Below, piece after piece: positions 50,446 through 63,078 of a stretch of DNA of 64,000 nucleotides (position 1 is the first letter of the stretch; each line of letters opens with the position of its first letter). The DNA is taken from positions 1 to 64,000 of the forward strand of contig MU266396.1 in the NCBI GenBank assembly GCA_021014945.1. Reading direction: 5' to 3'. The notes under the pieces are model-generated. The model worked only from the letters and a program-made list of their open reading frames with translations. It did no database searches and had not been told where the DNA came from. Both the position numbers and the translations under genes were made by a program. Source of the stretch: Leucogyrophana mollusca. Lineage: Eukaryota; Basidiomycota; Agaricomycetes; Boletales.

Positions 50446-51053
50446 ATGGGTGTGCATGGCATTCTCCAAACCGGTACCTACACTATCAGCAATGTTGCCA
50501 CCACGAAATACGTGACTCTTGCAAATGACAACAAAGGATCACCTCTATTTGAGGGCAACGATAAGGACGATGACAATGCTAAAGTCTGTTGATGTGTTTG
50601 TTTTCGAATGATACAAAGCTTACTATAACATACACTTCCGCAGTGGAACGTCGTGAAGCTGAGCAATGGTAAATACACGATTCAGAGCTACAAATGGATC
50701 GCTTGTTGGCCATTTGCCTGTCCAGCCCCTAGGAAAGGGGACGCGGTGAAAGTCAAGTTTGATTCCTTCCAATGGGAGATCAGAGAAGCGAAAACGGAGA
50801 ATAACTACTTGTGAGTGCCGCCCTCTAAGGTCTGTCCGCTGTTGTGCCTCGTGACTTACATCTGAGTTGAGCATTTTCCCGGGGGATGACCTCTCCCTCT
50901 GGTGGGGCTTCTCGTGCGAAACCGATGGTATAAATGTCTGTCGATTCTGCGACCTGAAGCCACCCTTTTCCTAATATTCATTCCTAGGTCACTTTGACTG
51001 ATTCGGTCTACGGGAAAGGTCAATGGCACTTCAACTTAGTCACGGTCTGTTGA
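50446..51053 (+). CDS. single-domain beta-trefoil protein, member b
   Basis: Exons 50446-50583, 50644-50810, 50872-50935 and 50988-51053 give 144 residues. Start MGVHGILQTGTYTISNVATT; core WNVVKLSNGKYTIQSYKW, FQWEIREAK, LSLWWGFSCETDG; end GQWHFNLVTVC. It forms a subgroup with member a (24513): shared MGV start, 138-nt first exon and WWGF motif. It has extra cysteines (ACWPFACP and the last residue) that a lacks. No signal peptide. Confidence 0.87.
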
Positions 51054-52766
51054 AGCCGATGGACTCGAGTTATCGCATGAGAACATTCCTCCCCTCATAA
51101 CAGCCCACTCAGAGAATACCTCCGTATAAGTAGTATGTCTTTACAGGAACTGATTTGCGATAAGCACGACATCGGGTATGTTTTGTATCTGATCATCTGA
51201 GTAGGCGCCCACCCGCCCGAAATCGGAAGACCCTACGCATGATTGCATGAGGAAAATCGTGATGGGAAGGCTTGTGAAGGCTGGTTCAGAATACGATTCG
51301 TCCAGGCTGGCACGACAGACCGCGACAATATTTGAACCGCCGAATAAATATTTTGACTCACCTCCTGCAAGATTTACAGTCGACAATAGGGATGGGAAAG
51401 CTAGGCACTCTTTGCCCCCAAGTGTACTTTGTTCTCCGCTGCTTTTTCATTTGCCTGCACGCGTTCTGAGACTAAGACCCCAGGCTATATGACAATCCAC
51501 TTCAGCCTTCCCTGTCGCAACAGTTTTTGACCTTGAGTGCTGAGTCGCGGAGATTGAATTTGATTCAAGATCGTCGATCATCACAGCATTTTCAGCTCCT
51601 TCGACGAATATTTTCGTCGAAATCAAGTTCACCTGGCTTCAACTCCAGTTAATTCCACGCATCATCACCACCACCGCAAACCGATCCTGTGGTTATAGGA
51701 AGACTGGAATGCACCGATCAGAACCAACTTGCTCGAATCATCAAGAATCATTGCTGACAACTTCTCTCGTTTGACCTTGTGGAAGCCGAGAGCCACGGAC
51801 GGGGCGCCTATCATTGACCACACCTAGCATTGTTCCCGCGACCTTTGACTCCTCATGGAACACTTCCAACGTCGTATGAATGAGCTAAAAATGGCGAGTC
51901 ATTATCCAGCATTCCGGATCATTTTTTCTTTAACGAACGATTTTCACCGCCCTTTTTTCGTGCAAGTAGACCGCGCTTGTCATTGTCTGATGTGAACATC
52001 ACCCAGGCTTAAAATCCGCACAAACCTCTTAAGTTGACAGGTACCATCGACTTTTAGGCTCAAGCGCCCTGCACTGGGACTTTCGATATGTTGTTCTATA
52101 ACCTGGGTTCAAATCTCTGGACACCGCAATACCGGAGATCGACGATCGCCGTTGGCTCAACATTGGGGCGCCAAACTATATTGGACGACGTACCTGTGTT
52201 CACCTGCTGCACATCTTGCCATCCGCGCTTCTACTGTCGTTCTCTCGAATAATTATGGCGAAACCATAACGTCTCGCCTTGGCGCCATTCCAACGGGTAA
52301 GCAATGAGCTAATAGAGCGCAAAGATGCGGTGAAGCTCCATGCGAAGGTCACTTCCCGTAACTTTCAGGAACGACTGGTGCACTGGTGCTTTGCCCTTCG
52401 TTTAGCGTCAGCCTCCACGATGGCAAACACTTCGCCGGAGTAGGCTTCGAGCCGTAGCGGTGGATATGAAGGCAAACTTCCATTCAGCATGTCGATCGCC
52501 CCATCCTCAGCACGTGGACATCAGTGCCTTACCTTCCATTGTGCATGTCGACGTCAGTACTAATGCGTGCTTTCGCATTTGGGTGTCGAATTCTTGCGAA
52601 CACCGGGGTTTTTTGGAGAACTTCGCAAACAATTGGCCAACATGTCGTGTCGTTGTTGCAAGCGGTGAACAGCCGTGTAAGGCAGTATGACACACTTCGC
52701 CACAGCCCACTGCCCGTGCACCCCCAAGTCGTTGACGGATTGACCCGAAGGCGGCCTGCTCGAAGG
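51054..52766. other. intergenic, no supported gene
   Basis: About 1.7 kb; no recognisable gene. Overlapping frames at 52460-52805 on both strands reflect sequence composition upstream of member d. Confidence 0.4.
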
Positions 52767-52773
52767 TATAAAA
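52767..52773 (+). promoter_or_regulatory. TATA box of member d
   Basis: TATAAAA in the context GAAGGTATAAAAG, 86 bp before the ATG; CTCTCCAGCAAACCCAGCTC leader shared with e and c. Confidence 0.65.
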
Positions 52774-52852
52774 GCCGTATCAACTGAACTTCGTCTCTCC
52801 AGCAAACCCAGCTCTTCTATCTTATCGTTTATCTCTCAACTCACAAGCAACA

Positions 52853-53453
52853 ATGTCCGGCACAGTCGCTCACGGCACCATCCAGACCGGTACCTACACC
52901 ATCTCCAACATTGCCACCACTGGCTTCGCCACGTTGGCCGATGGCAACAACGGCTCTTCCCTCACCCAGAGCACCGATAGTGGCGACGACACTGTTAAGG
53001 TCAGTCCGCGTCAGTATACGTGCCGAGGGGTATTGTCTTTGACAACCATGCTTGTAGTTCACCGTCAACAAGCTCAGCAACGGTAAATACAACATTCTGG
53101 GCTACGTCTACGCCAACTATGCCTCCGTCAGCGCCTCTCCCAAGAAGGGCGACGATGTGAAGGCCAGGAGCTCTGCTTACCAGTGGCAGATCAAGGAGAC
53201 CAACACCAAGAGCCAGTACCTGTAAGCGTGGTCATGATGTCCCCCGACGGTGATGCTGATTTCATCCCTAGCATTTCTCCCGATGACGACGACTCCCTCT
53301 ACTGGGGCTTCAGCGGCAGCTCTGCCACCAACGTATGTTATTGTTCTTTTTTTCAGTTGGATACTGGAAATCTTACCGGCCTTGGTGCGACGCTAGGTCA
53401 AGCTCACCGATGACGGCTCCAGCGTCTGGCAATTCACCCGTATCACCGACTGA
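52853..53453 (+). CDS. single-domain beta-trefoil protein, member d
   Basis: Exons 52853-52999, 53058-53221, 53272-53332 and 53397-53453 give 142 residues. Start MSGTVAHGTIQTGTYTISNI; core FTVNKLSNGKYNILGYVYAN, YQWQIKETNT, DDDSLYWGFSG; end VWQFTRITD. Nearly identical to members c and e, including exon lengths (147, 164, 61, 57 nt). No signal peptide, so a cytosolic protein is likely. It is the last family member in the window. Confidence 0.88.
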
Positions 53454-54231
53454 GCACATAAGAGCACGGGTATATTGGGTCGTACTTGACTATCAGGGAA
53501 AACAGGAAATGATTTTGATGCGTCGGCAGTGTACAGTTCATACGTCAACGATGTATTCAGTGAAAAAAATGTATGTGATGTGTCTCAGCAACATAGTAGG
53601 GTGGAGGTCTTTTCATTGTTGCCAGTCACAAGTTTACAATTCGAGGTTGCTCTGAGCACTCCTAAGTGCCTCGGCACTGTGTGTAGCTTGTATTTCGCTC
53701 TGCCGAACATATATCTACATGAAAGGGGATAGCCGCCTGATTGCTTTGTATCCCGATAGGCCGATGGATGATCTCGGTGATAGTCACTGCTCGGAAAATA
53801 TGCTGTTTCAGCGTTCACGGCTGAAGTGCCATTGACGCAATATATAGAATCTGTACGGAGAGACAAGATTCACCTTCTAACGTGGCTGGTCCTCTACGGC
53901 AAACCTCAAGGCGGATACTTGTTGGAGGGTCGTAATGTCGGTGGTTAATTCAATGCGAAACCACTATCCTTTCACGTGCGACTGCCGAGCTTGTCTTGCG
54001 AAGGGCGGCCGTCTTAATGATGTGACACGCTCACAGCCATCATTCGCCGCGAGACACAGAAGAATCACCTTTACATGGCTCCGTCAGTGATTCCAACCCT
54101 CCCATGTTTCTCACTTCTCAGTTCATTCAGAATTTCACATTGCAAGCCACTTTGGGAAAGTGTCTCGGAATGAGTCCACGGCGACGGCCATCATATTGGC
54201 ATTAAAATCCAAGAAAACATATCGGGTGTGG
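53454..54231. other. intergenic, no supported gene
   Basis: 3' flank of member d and upstream region of the tRNA; no gene seen. Confidence 0.4.
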
Positions 54232-54321
54232 TGTAACGGTTAACATTGCTGTCTTTCAAGATAGTCGTAATCTGACTACCAAGCGGCACAGCGGCCCCGG
54301 GTTCGACTCCCGGCATCCGAA
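54232..54321 (+). tRNA. tRNA-Glu(TTC) with a 28-nt intron
   Basis: Acceptor stem TCGGGTG pairs with CATCCGA, D-stem GTGT with ACAT, anticodon stem GCTGT with ACAGC, and T-stem CCGGG with CCCGG around TTCGACT. The loop reads C-T-TTC-A, giving anticodon TTC at 54255-54257. A 28-nt intron (54259-54286) sits at the canonical place one base 3' of the anticodon. A-box (TGGTGTAACGG) and B-box (GGTTCGACTCC) promoters are internal. Confidence 0.9.
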
Positions 54322-54327
54322 TATATC

Positions 54328-54345
54328 TTTTGTTACTTTGTTTTT
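54328..54345 (+). terminator. RNA polymerase III terminator of tRNA-Glu
   Basis: TTTT followed by a further T-rich run just after the tRNA 3' end. Confidence 0.65.
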
Positions 54346-55348
54346 ATATCAGAACATTGAATTATTTGGGACATACCACCCACATCGACTGCTGGATAGG
54401 TGGCCATCGGTCGCTATCGGTCGGCGGTTGCAGAAGGACGTGTTCCGGTGGTCATGTTAGACCTTCCATGGTCATGATGTTCCCGAGTTCCGGCAGAAGT
54501 ATGTATCTCATTACTCGATATCATATCCTTTGTCAATATTTTCACCGTTACACCACAGCCAACACTGCACCACATCTGACCCGACACACTATTTCTATTA
54601 GTTTTCGATCCAACGGCATGTCATGAGCCCACACATACATGCCATTTCCATCCTTTTCCACGCAGCGCGACGTCCGATTGATGTCATCGGCCTCAGGTTC
54701 TGGTCAAAAGGTGTTCCGACGGCCTCTCAGGTCAAAACTGATACCCTTCACATCTAACACGATACCCACCACAAAGTGCATCTTTTCTAGCTGTTCTATA
54801 CTCGAGACTCCAGCGTTCTAATCCAGCCATTGTAGAACCATGCCTCGTTGCCAATTTCTCATTGACTCTAACTCTACTGACCGGCACGACATAATCCCGC
54901 CACCCTACGACCGCAGCTCTCTGCGGCCTCGGGATCGGGCGAATCAATCCCTAAAATATGATCAGCGGATGCACAAGGCTGATGAGTCGGCGAGCTCTTC
55001 CAAGTCGAAGAGGAGAAGATGTTTCAAGGCACAAAGTCCGAATGCCCTTGTTCTAAGTTTTGTAGAGCCTGGAAACATCAGACCCGAGCTGAGAATAGTG
55101 ACTGGGTCTACTCACCTCAACTTACAATTTATACATACCTGCCTGTCGGTCGTTGGACGTATGATGAGGACACGGCTAGGGACCACTATGTAGGTCGTCA
55201 CTAGGCGCGCTATAAGCCTCGTCAATCCATTCCTGATTGATGTCGCTCGAGCGGGGATTTTGGGTGCGATAATAATACGTATCGGGCGGTCGATGGGATG
55301 TAGTGATGCGCGGTGGTCAAAGTAGAGTTCGGGCGGACAACAAAGAGA
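54346..55348. other. intergenic, no supported gene
   Basis: An open frame at 54840-55193 (plus) has a Ser/Lys/Arg-rich stretch (SASSSKSKRRR) but no recognised domain; no clear gene. Confidence 0.3.
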
Positions 55349-55356
55349 AAAAAAAG
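55349..55356 (-). terminator. RNA polymerase III terminator of tRNA-Gly
   Basis: Eight T on the minus strand, seven bases after the tRNA 3' end. Confidence 0.75.
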
Positions 55357-55363
55357 TTGATCT

Positions 55364-55446
55364 GCATTGACCGAGAGTCGAACTCGGAGCGCGGCCAAAC
55401 ACCAACTCTATGGGAAGACCGCATGTTACCGCTACACCATCAATGC
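55364..55446 (-). tRNA. tRNA-Gly(CCC) with a 13-nt intron
   Basis: On the minus strand the acceptor stem GCATTGA pairs with TCAATGC, D-stem GTGT with ACAT, T-stem CCGAG with CTCGG around TTCGACT. With anticodon stem CGGTC/GGCCG the loop is T-T-CCC-A, followed by a 13-nt intron before position 38. An alternative stem register would give TCC (also Gly) but would place C instead of a purine at position 37, so CCC is preferred. Confidence 0.85.
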
Positions 55447-55558
55447 GGTGCCTGACGATGGGCCAAAGGACACTAAATAGATGACGATAGCCACGATATT
55501 TTCAATTCAAAGTACCTTTGACCGCTTCGAGTGGACTCGTCTTCTTCTTCCTACAACT

Positions 55559-57066
55559 ATGAGCGCGTCCTCCAGTTCTGGTCCCGATGCCAGAGGCAGC
55601 AAGAAGAAACCGAGTGTTATCATTACTATCGGGATGGCTGGAGCTGGAAAATCTACCTTTGTCCAGCGCATCAACTCCTACCTCCACTCCCAAGATCCCC
55701 CGCAGCCTCCGTACATACTCAATCTGGACCCCGCGGTCAGCAGTGTTCCTTTCGAAGCCAACATCGACATAAGAGATACAGTCAACTACAGAGAGGTCAT
55801 GAAGCAGTGTGTTGCTGTTACTCTTGGCCTCCTAATGCACGAATAATCGATTCCTGCGCAAAAGGTACAACCTGGGTCCGAACGGCGGCATCCTCACCGC
55901 TCTTAATCTGTTCACGACCAAGTTTGATCAGGTCCTCGAGCTGGTCGAGAAGCGGGCTGACACGGTGGAGTAAGTTCCAATTTCAATGATAATGTTTTCG
56001 AGCTTACCCCGGAACCCGGGTGACAGTCATATCATCCTCGATACGCCAGGGCAGATCGAAATCTTTACCTGGTCGGCATCGGGTGCTATCATCACAGATG
56101 CTATCGCATCTTCATTCCCCACTGTAGTGGCCTACATAATTGACACACCAAGAACATCTGCGCCAGCCACGTTCATGTCAAACATGCTGTACGCGTGCAG
56201 GTGCGCATCCTTCTTTGTCACAACCGTGCGGTGCTTTCTCTAATACTTGCGCATGGCAGCATTCTGTACAAAACAAAACTGCCGTTTATTCTCGTCTTTA
56301 ATAAAACTGATGTGCAGCCACATAATTTTGCGCTTGAGTGGATGCAAGATTTTGAAGCGTTCCAAGCCGCCCTCGCATCGCATTCCGGGTCGAGGGACTC
56401 GGAAGGCGAACCTACATACATGAATAGCCTTATGAATAGCATGAGCCTGGTCCTCGACGAGTTCTACAAGCACCTGAAGGTCACCCTTTCTCCGACTGAT
56501 TCTTCCTGCGTACGCTTATCGCAGCCTCTTGCCAGGCCGTCGGTGTCTCAAGTATGACTGGCAATGGAATTAAAGAATTTTTTGATGCAGTTGAGGAGTC
56601 GCGAGAGACGTATGAAAAGTGGGCTTGTATATCTCTTCCGCGGGATTCTAAGAAGGCTGACCGCGTTCTCGTGATAATTACCCAGAGAATACCTTCCGGA
56701 GCTTGAGCGCGCCCGCACGGCACGCGAAAAGTCCCTTCAGGATGTGAAAGACGATTCCATGAATCGCCTGATGAAAGATCTTGCGGTGGATCGCGCCAAG
56801 AATCCCGAGGGAGCATTGAATGATCGATGGGAATCAGATGAAGAAAATAATGATGGCGACGACGACGACGATCTCGAGGTCAACCTCATTGATAGAAGTA
56901 AGCATGTCACCAGCGCTTGCTTTGTGCCTCCTTCCCCTCCGTGCCTGAGGAGCTTCTAACGCATTACTTCTACTTAGGCGAAGAGTCTTGGCCAGGTCAA
57001 TACATCGACGTTACGCGGATGCGGCGGCAAGGAGACGAGCAGATAAACTGGCCCAGGCCAAGCTGA
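55559..57066 (+). CDS. GPN1: GPN-loop GTPase 1 (Npa3/XAB1 family)
   Basis: Seven exons (55559-55806, 55865-55969, 56027-56200, 56260-56479, 56536-56618, 56686-56897, 56978-57066) give 376 residues, the usual length. Motifs: [10 protein letters not shown]-loop near residue 26, the defining GPN loop in [25 protein letters not shown], and VFNKTDV for guanine. A helical, acidic C-terminal region ([13 protein letters not shown]) follows. GPN1 acts with GPN2 and GPN3 in the assembly and nuclear import of RNA polymerase II. The start at 55559 gives the expected N terminus; an in-frame ATG at 55481 would add 26 residues that look like leader sequence. Confidence 0.95.
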
Positions 57067-58017
57067 ACTTGGAACCCCAAGGCCTAGTACCAAATGTGTG
57101 CGCAGCATTCCCGCACCTCACGTACCAGCGGAATCTCATCGTCTCTACCGCCAGATCTATACTATAATATGTGAGACGACTAGGGATCAACAACTCTTCC
57201 CCGAGGATGCTGTGAAATCACGTGTATCCCCACCACTCACTGGTAAAACTATTAAAGGGTCACTTGTGGGTGCCAGGGCTTCCATTCGGTTGCATCATGG
57301 GAACGGGGTAGATGTCTATTGTGATGTATGTATGGCCTTGACAACCACCTGGCAGACAGCTTGCATGAAGCTTGCTGATCTTTGTTTCTCCACGTCGAAA
57401 TATCCGGTCCGAGATCGAGCGCTCCTTTGGACATTCCCTTTCCGTCAATGAGCGGTGCGCCCATATGTTATCTGAGTCGTGGGGTACACGTTGGGGCACG
57501 TACTCGGGGGCGAGGCACTGAGGATTCAATAGCATCTCCAGGCTCAGCTGCCCGAATGTATGAACTGCGGCTGGTGTGTATGTAGCTACCCTTCACAAGG
57601 TTCGTAAGCATAAAGACGAGAACCGGGAGATCACACCGACGCGTCGGTGGCAGTGTCGCTTTTTGCCGAGGTCCTGTCTGCCATCTATACATCCCTGAGG
57701 TGCATCTCTTTCTCTCTCCATTCGTTGCCATCTTATCCTTAGCGTGTAAGTTTCCTGTCACTCTATCGGTGAGGCATGTCCGTTTATAAAGAAAGAGCGC
57801 TCGACGCTGGAGCGTTCCAGTATATCATCACTGATTACGGCTCCCGTCAGCCAGGTTACATATCCGACGGTGTTAGCGAGCTGCCTTGCCAGATACCCTT
57901 TCTTTCTCTCGCCCATTCATAAGAGCCGCCTGTAATTCCCTCCTCTCGCTCAAGGAACGCATCAGTGGACATACCAAAAGACTCATCACTTCGTTGACAA
58001 CAGCTTGACTCCACCAC
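57067..58017. other. intergenic, no supported gene
   Basis: About 0.95 kb between GPN1 and CDC2 (same strand); short frames only. Confidence 0.45.
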
Positions 58018-59840
<1,823 letters not shown>

Positions 59841-60225
59841 ATTAGCATCATCATTCGATTGAAACCACGTCTATGTCCCCTCACTCTTAGCCTGTCCCCA
59901 CACTTTGTTCTTTTGGCTACACAGTTGTCCTTCCCATGATTTCGCCCACTGCGTTTAAAGGTGGTTACAATACAGCCGTAGTTTAGTATGTATGTACTCG
60001 CCGTGCTGAAGCATCTCCCAAAAATCTGCCTCTGATACGAAATTGCCAATGATCAGTTTTGCGGTGCCGCGGATAGCCCAAAGAAGGTGATTCCGGCCGG
60101 CGTGCATAGGGCGTAATGTGATAAAGCACGGCCATGAGTGGTCACGCAAGTGACTCCCTGCTCTCATCCACTACCTCCACCAGCAGACTCGACGTACCCT
60201 CGAGACTCTCAAGACCAGTCGATAA
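59841..60225. other. intergenic gap
   Basis: 3' flank of CDC2 and upstream region of the FHA gene; no gene seen. Confidence 0.5.
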
Positions 60226-62583
60226 ATGCTGATATCGCTCGACTCTCCGGATACTATGGACGATGAGGTTCAGTATTTAGGAACGAAGCTGGCGCCAATC
60301 GTACCCTCGCCAGGCCCCTGTAATCCACAGCAACAAGTTTCGGGTAAGATTGTCGCTTTATCCTGGAAGCTGACCCCCTTGTACTGATTCATGCGACAGG
60401 AATCACATTACATGTTGACAAATGTGGGGAGAGGCCTGCTCATGATATAACTTTCCATCGTTCCCGCACGAGCTTCGTCAACATCGGGCGCAAATCGGCT
60501 TCAGATGATAGGTCGATGAGGAAAGAGAACGACGACCACAATGCAGTCTTTGCTTGCCAGGTCGTCAGTGGTAAGCATGCGAAGCTAGTCCTATCAGACA
60601 GCGGCCAGGTAAGAAGCGCCGACGCTTTAGGGGATATGGTTTCTAACCCTTTGTTCTCAACAGGTATATGTCGTGGATCTTAAATCCCGCCACGGAACGC
60701 ACATTCTTAAGCAGGGCGAAACTGCTTCTAAGGCCCTTCAGCCTGAAGTGGAGACCCCACTCGCCGATGGTGACGTCCTCACTTTTGGGAAGACAGTCGG
60801 ATCGGGTTCGTTCCTTGTCGCGCCCGTGACAGTTCGCATCGAACTCTTGCGTGAAACACATGCAGAGGCTATCAGTTCGCCGTCACCGCTCCCCTACACA
60901 CCGCCTCTTTCACCGCTTGGTCTGTCCAGGTCACGAAGGTCAAGCTCGGGCCGTTACGGGCTCTTTATTCCTTCCCCGTACCCAGTATCGGGCTCATCGT
61001 CGTCATCGTCATCTTCCGATTCGTTCTCTTCCGATGCTGGCCCTTCTCAGTCTGAGCACGACTCCGATGTCGAAGAGATCCCCCCGTGGGCGAATGCACT
61101 ACGCCACCGCGACGGCCTTCGGGGTGTCAAGATTCCCGGTATCCGGTCCATCATTCAAGATGTCTTCAGCAAGATGTCACAGCCTCCCAACTTATCTCCT
61201 GACTCAGACTCTTCAGTAACCCCAGCGGCGCCCCTTGTGGATGAAGACACTGAAGAGGGTCCGTCGGTACAGACGCCGTCAGAGCCGTCGCATCCATCTC
61301 GTTCTCATTCGCCAATGGAGCTATCCACGCCTTCACCTGCTCCTTCCTTAGGTCATCCCTGTGAATCAGGTGTCGTCGGAACGTGGCCCGACACACGCTC
61401 AGCATCTCCCGAAGTTCAAATTATCACTCCCGCCCCTAAGTCTCACCAAGAATTCCGTTTTAATGACCTCGACTTATCGTTGTTCTGTGATGGTGCAGCC
61501 GAAGATGATATTGAAGACCTTCATCCTTCTGTTCAAGCAATGATCGAGTCGATGTCAGGCAACCCGATCCGCGAGAGTGTCCCGGCACAATGTATCTTGG
61601 AGCCCATGCTCCCCCCACCCCCTGCACCTGAATGCGCACCTTCACCTGCACCGATACCGGCACCGGCAACTGCACCTGCACCTGCACCTGCACCTGCACT
61701 TCCGCGCACATCTGTTCATTCATCGGAATCACATGCAGTAGACATGAATAAACTAGCCTTGATCGGACTTAGGGCTTCTGTCCATGCTTTTGAGGCAAGT
61801 ATTATGTTTTGCTGATGTTTTCGTTGCTTCACATATACTATACAGCAACAAGTCGGGGGTCTGCGCCGCAGCGTCGACACCCTCACGGGCGAATTCCGTG
61901 AAACGGAAGATGATGTGATTGAAATGCAAGGCCAAATCCAAACCCTAGAGGTTGAATCTGTCAGGTCAATTCGGCGCCTGGATGCCGCGGAGCGCAGGTT
62001 GTCAGCTCTTGCGGACTTGCAAGGCCAGGTTAATACCCTGCAGACTCAGGTAGACGCACCTGAGAAGCAGAACGGCACCGAATCGCTGGGCGAGATCAAG
62101 GCATGTGCCGATGCTTTGGATGCGCTTGTAGCTGGTACGTGATGACCTTACATCGGTCCCCCTCCAACCCACCATGTTGACGGCTTAACATTAGAAATGA
62201 GGATCTTGCGCGAGGAGACGGAGAAGCGACTAACTTCCAAGTTCGAAGAGATTCGAGCGGCACGGTCTGAGGCCCTTTCTACCATTGCAGCGGAAGTAGA
62301 GGTACGCAACTTCTGGAATAATGAGATTCCAGCTAACACTTTTCAGACTTTCAACTCTCTGAAGCGCAAGCGCTCGGAAGTGGAGGAGAGCGATGGCTCA
62401 GCAGTTCCCGCTGCTGGGCCCCCGGCGCCTGCCACCCCTGCCATATGCGACCTTCAAGTCCCTGAGGCCGAGCAGGCCAGGCCTCAGAAGCGCGCGAGGA
62501 AGGTTTTCAACACTATCGCGCACACCGCGACTGCCGTCGCTGTTGGTGCCGTCGCCACTTGGACCGCACTTGCTTTCTCTTAA
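60226..62583 (+). CDS. FHA-domain protein with coiled coil and C-terminal membrane anchor
   Basis: Six exons (60226-60343, 60400-60608, 60664-61794, 61846-62134, 62195-62301, 62347-62583) give 696 residues. An FHA domain spans about residues 40-155: VNIGRKS, VVSGKHAKLVL, DLKSRHGTHI with the conserved Gly-Arg, Ser-x-x-His and Asn/His-Gly-Thr positions. A long Ser/Pro-rich linker contains a Ser run and Pro-Ala repeats. Then a coiled coil (about residues 490-615) and a basic stretch precede one hydrophobic segment (TATAVAVGAVATWTALAF) at the very end. The layout of FHA, coiled coil and tail anchor resembles SLMAP/Far9-Far10 proteins of the STRIPAK complex, but this assignment is inference. Intron 3 uses a GC donor (GAG|GCAAGT, 61795). 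Confidence 0.85.
61642..61699 (+). repeat. CACCTG hexanucleotide repeat encoding Pro-Ala
   Basis: Imperfect CACCTG/CACCGG units followed by five near-perfect CACCTG units, in frame as (Pro-Ala)n within the FHA-protein linker. Confidence 0.85.
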
Positions 62584-63078
62584 TTGCGCAAGGAGTGCGA
62601 GGGGACATTGTGAAACTTGCACGAGGTGCCATGGTTGTACGAAGAAGGGAAAGTGTATCTCTTATGCGTTAATCTCCAAAGGTGTAGCATGACTCGAAAA
62701 TCTTCTGTATGTACAGTATGTATGACGTGACAGCATGATCTATGTACAATATATGTGGCATTTGAGACCGTCGGCAACTTCAGGGCGCACTGCAACGCGT
62801 ACTCTTGTCTGAGTCTCAGTCCGGCCGGGCCGTCGCATTCCGGTGCTGGAGTCTTACCCTGATATAGGGTTAGGGTTCACTAGTGGTCTGACGAACGACA
62901 CCACGGCAGGTCAGGGGCCAGAGGAATCAAACGACAAGTCTCAAAATTCATTTTCATTAAAGCGTACAACGGACGATAGCACACCCGTAATTAATGACTA
63001 AAAATCGGAACCCAACGTACTTCTTGTTAATCATGCAATCGTGTAATCCGTATTAACATCAAGATGTCCGCCTGCCGT
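62584..63078. other. convergent intergenic gap
   Basis: 3' ends of the FHA and sugar-transporter genes. No gene. Confidence 0.5.

Noticed and set aside
62866..62876. TAGGGTTAGGG, a telomere-like motif
   Set aside because: Only two units in a gene-rich interior; far too short to be an interstitial telomere.
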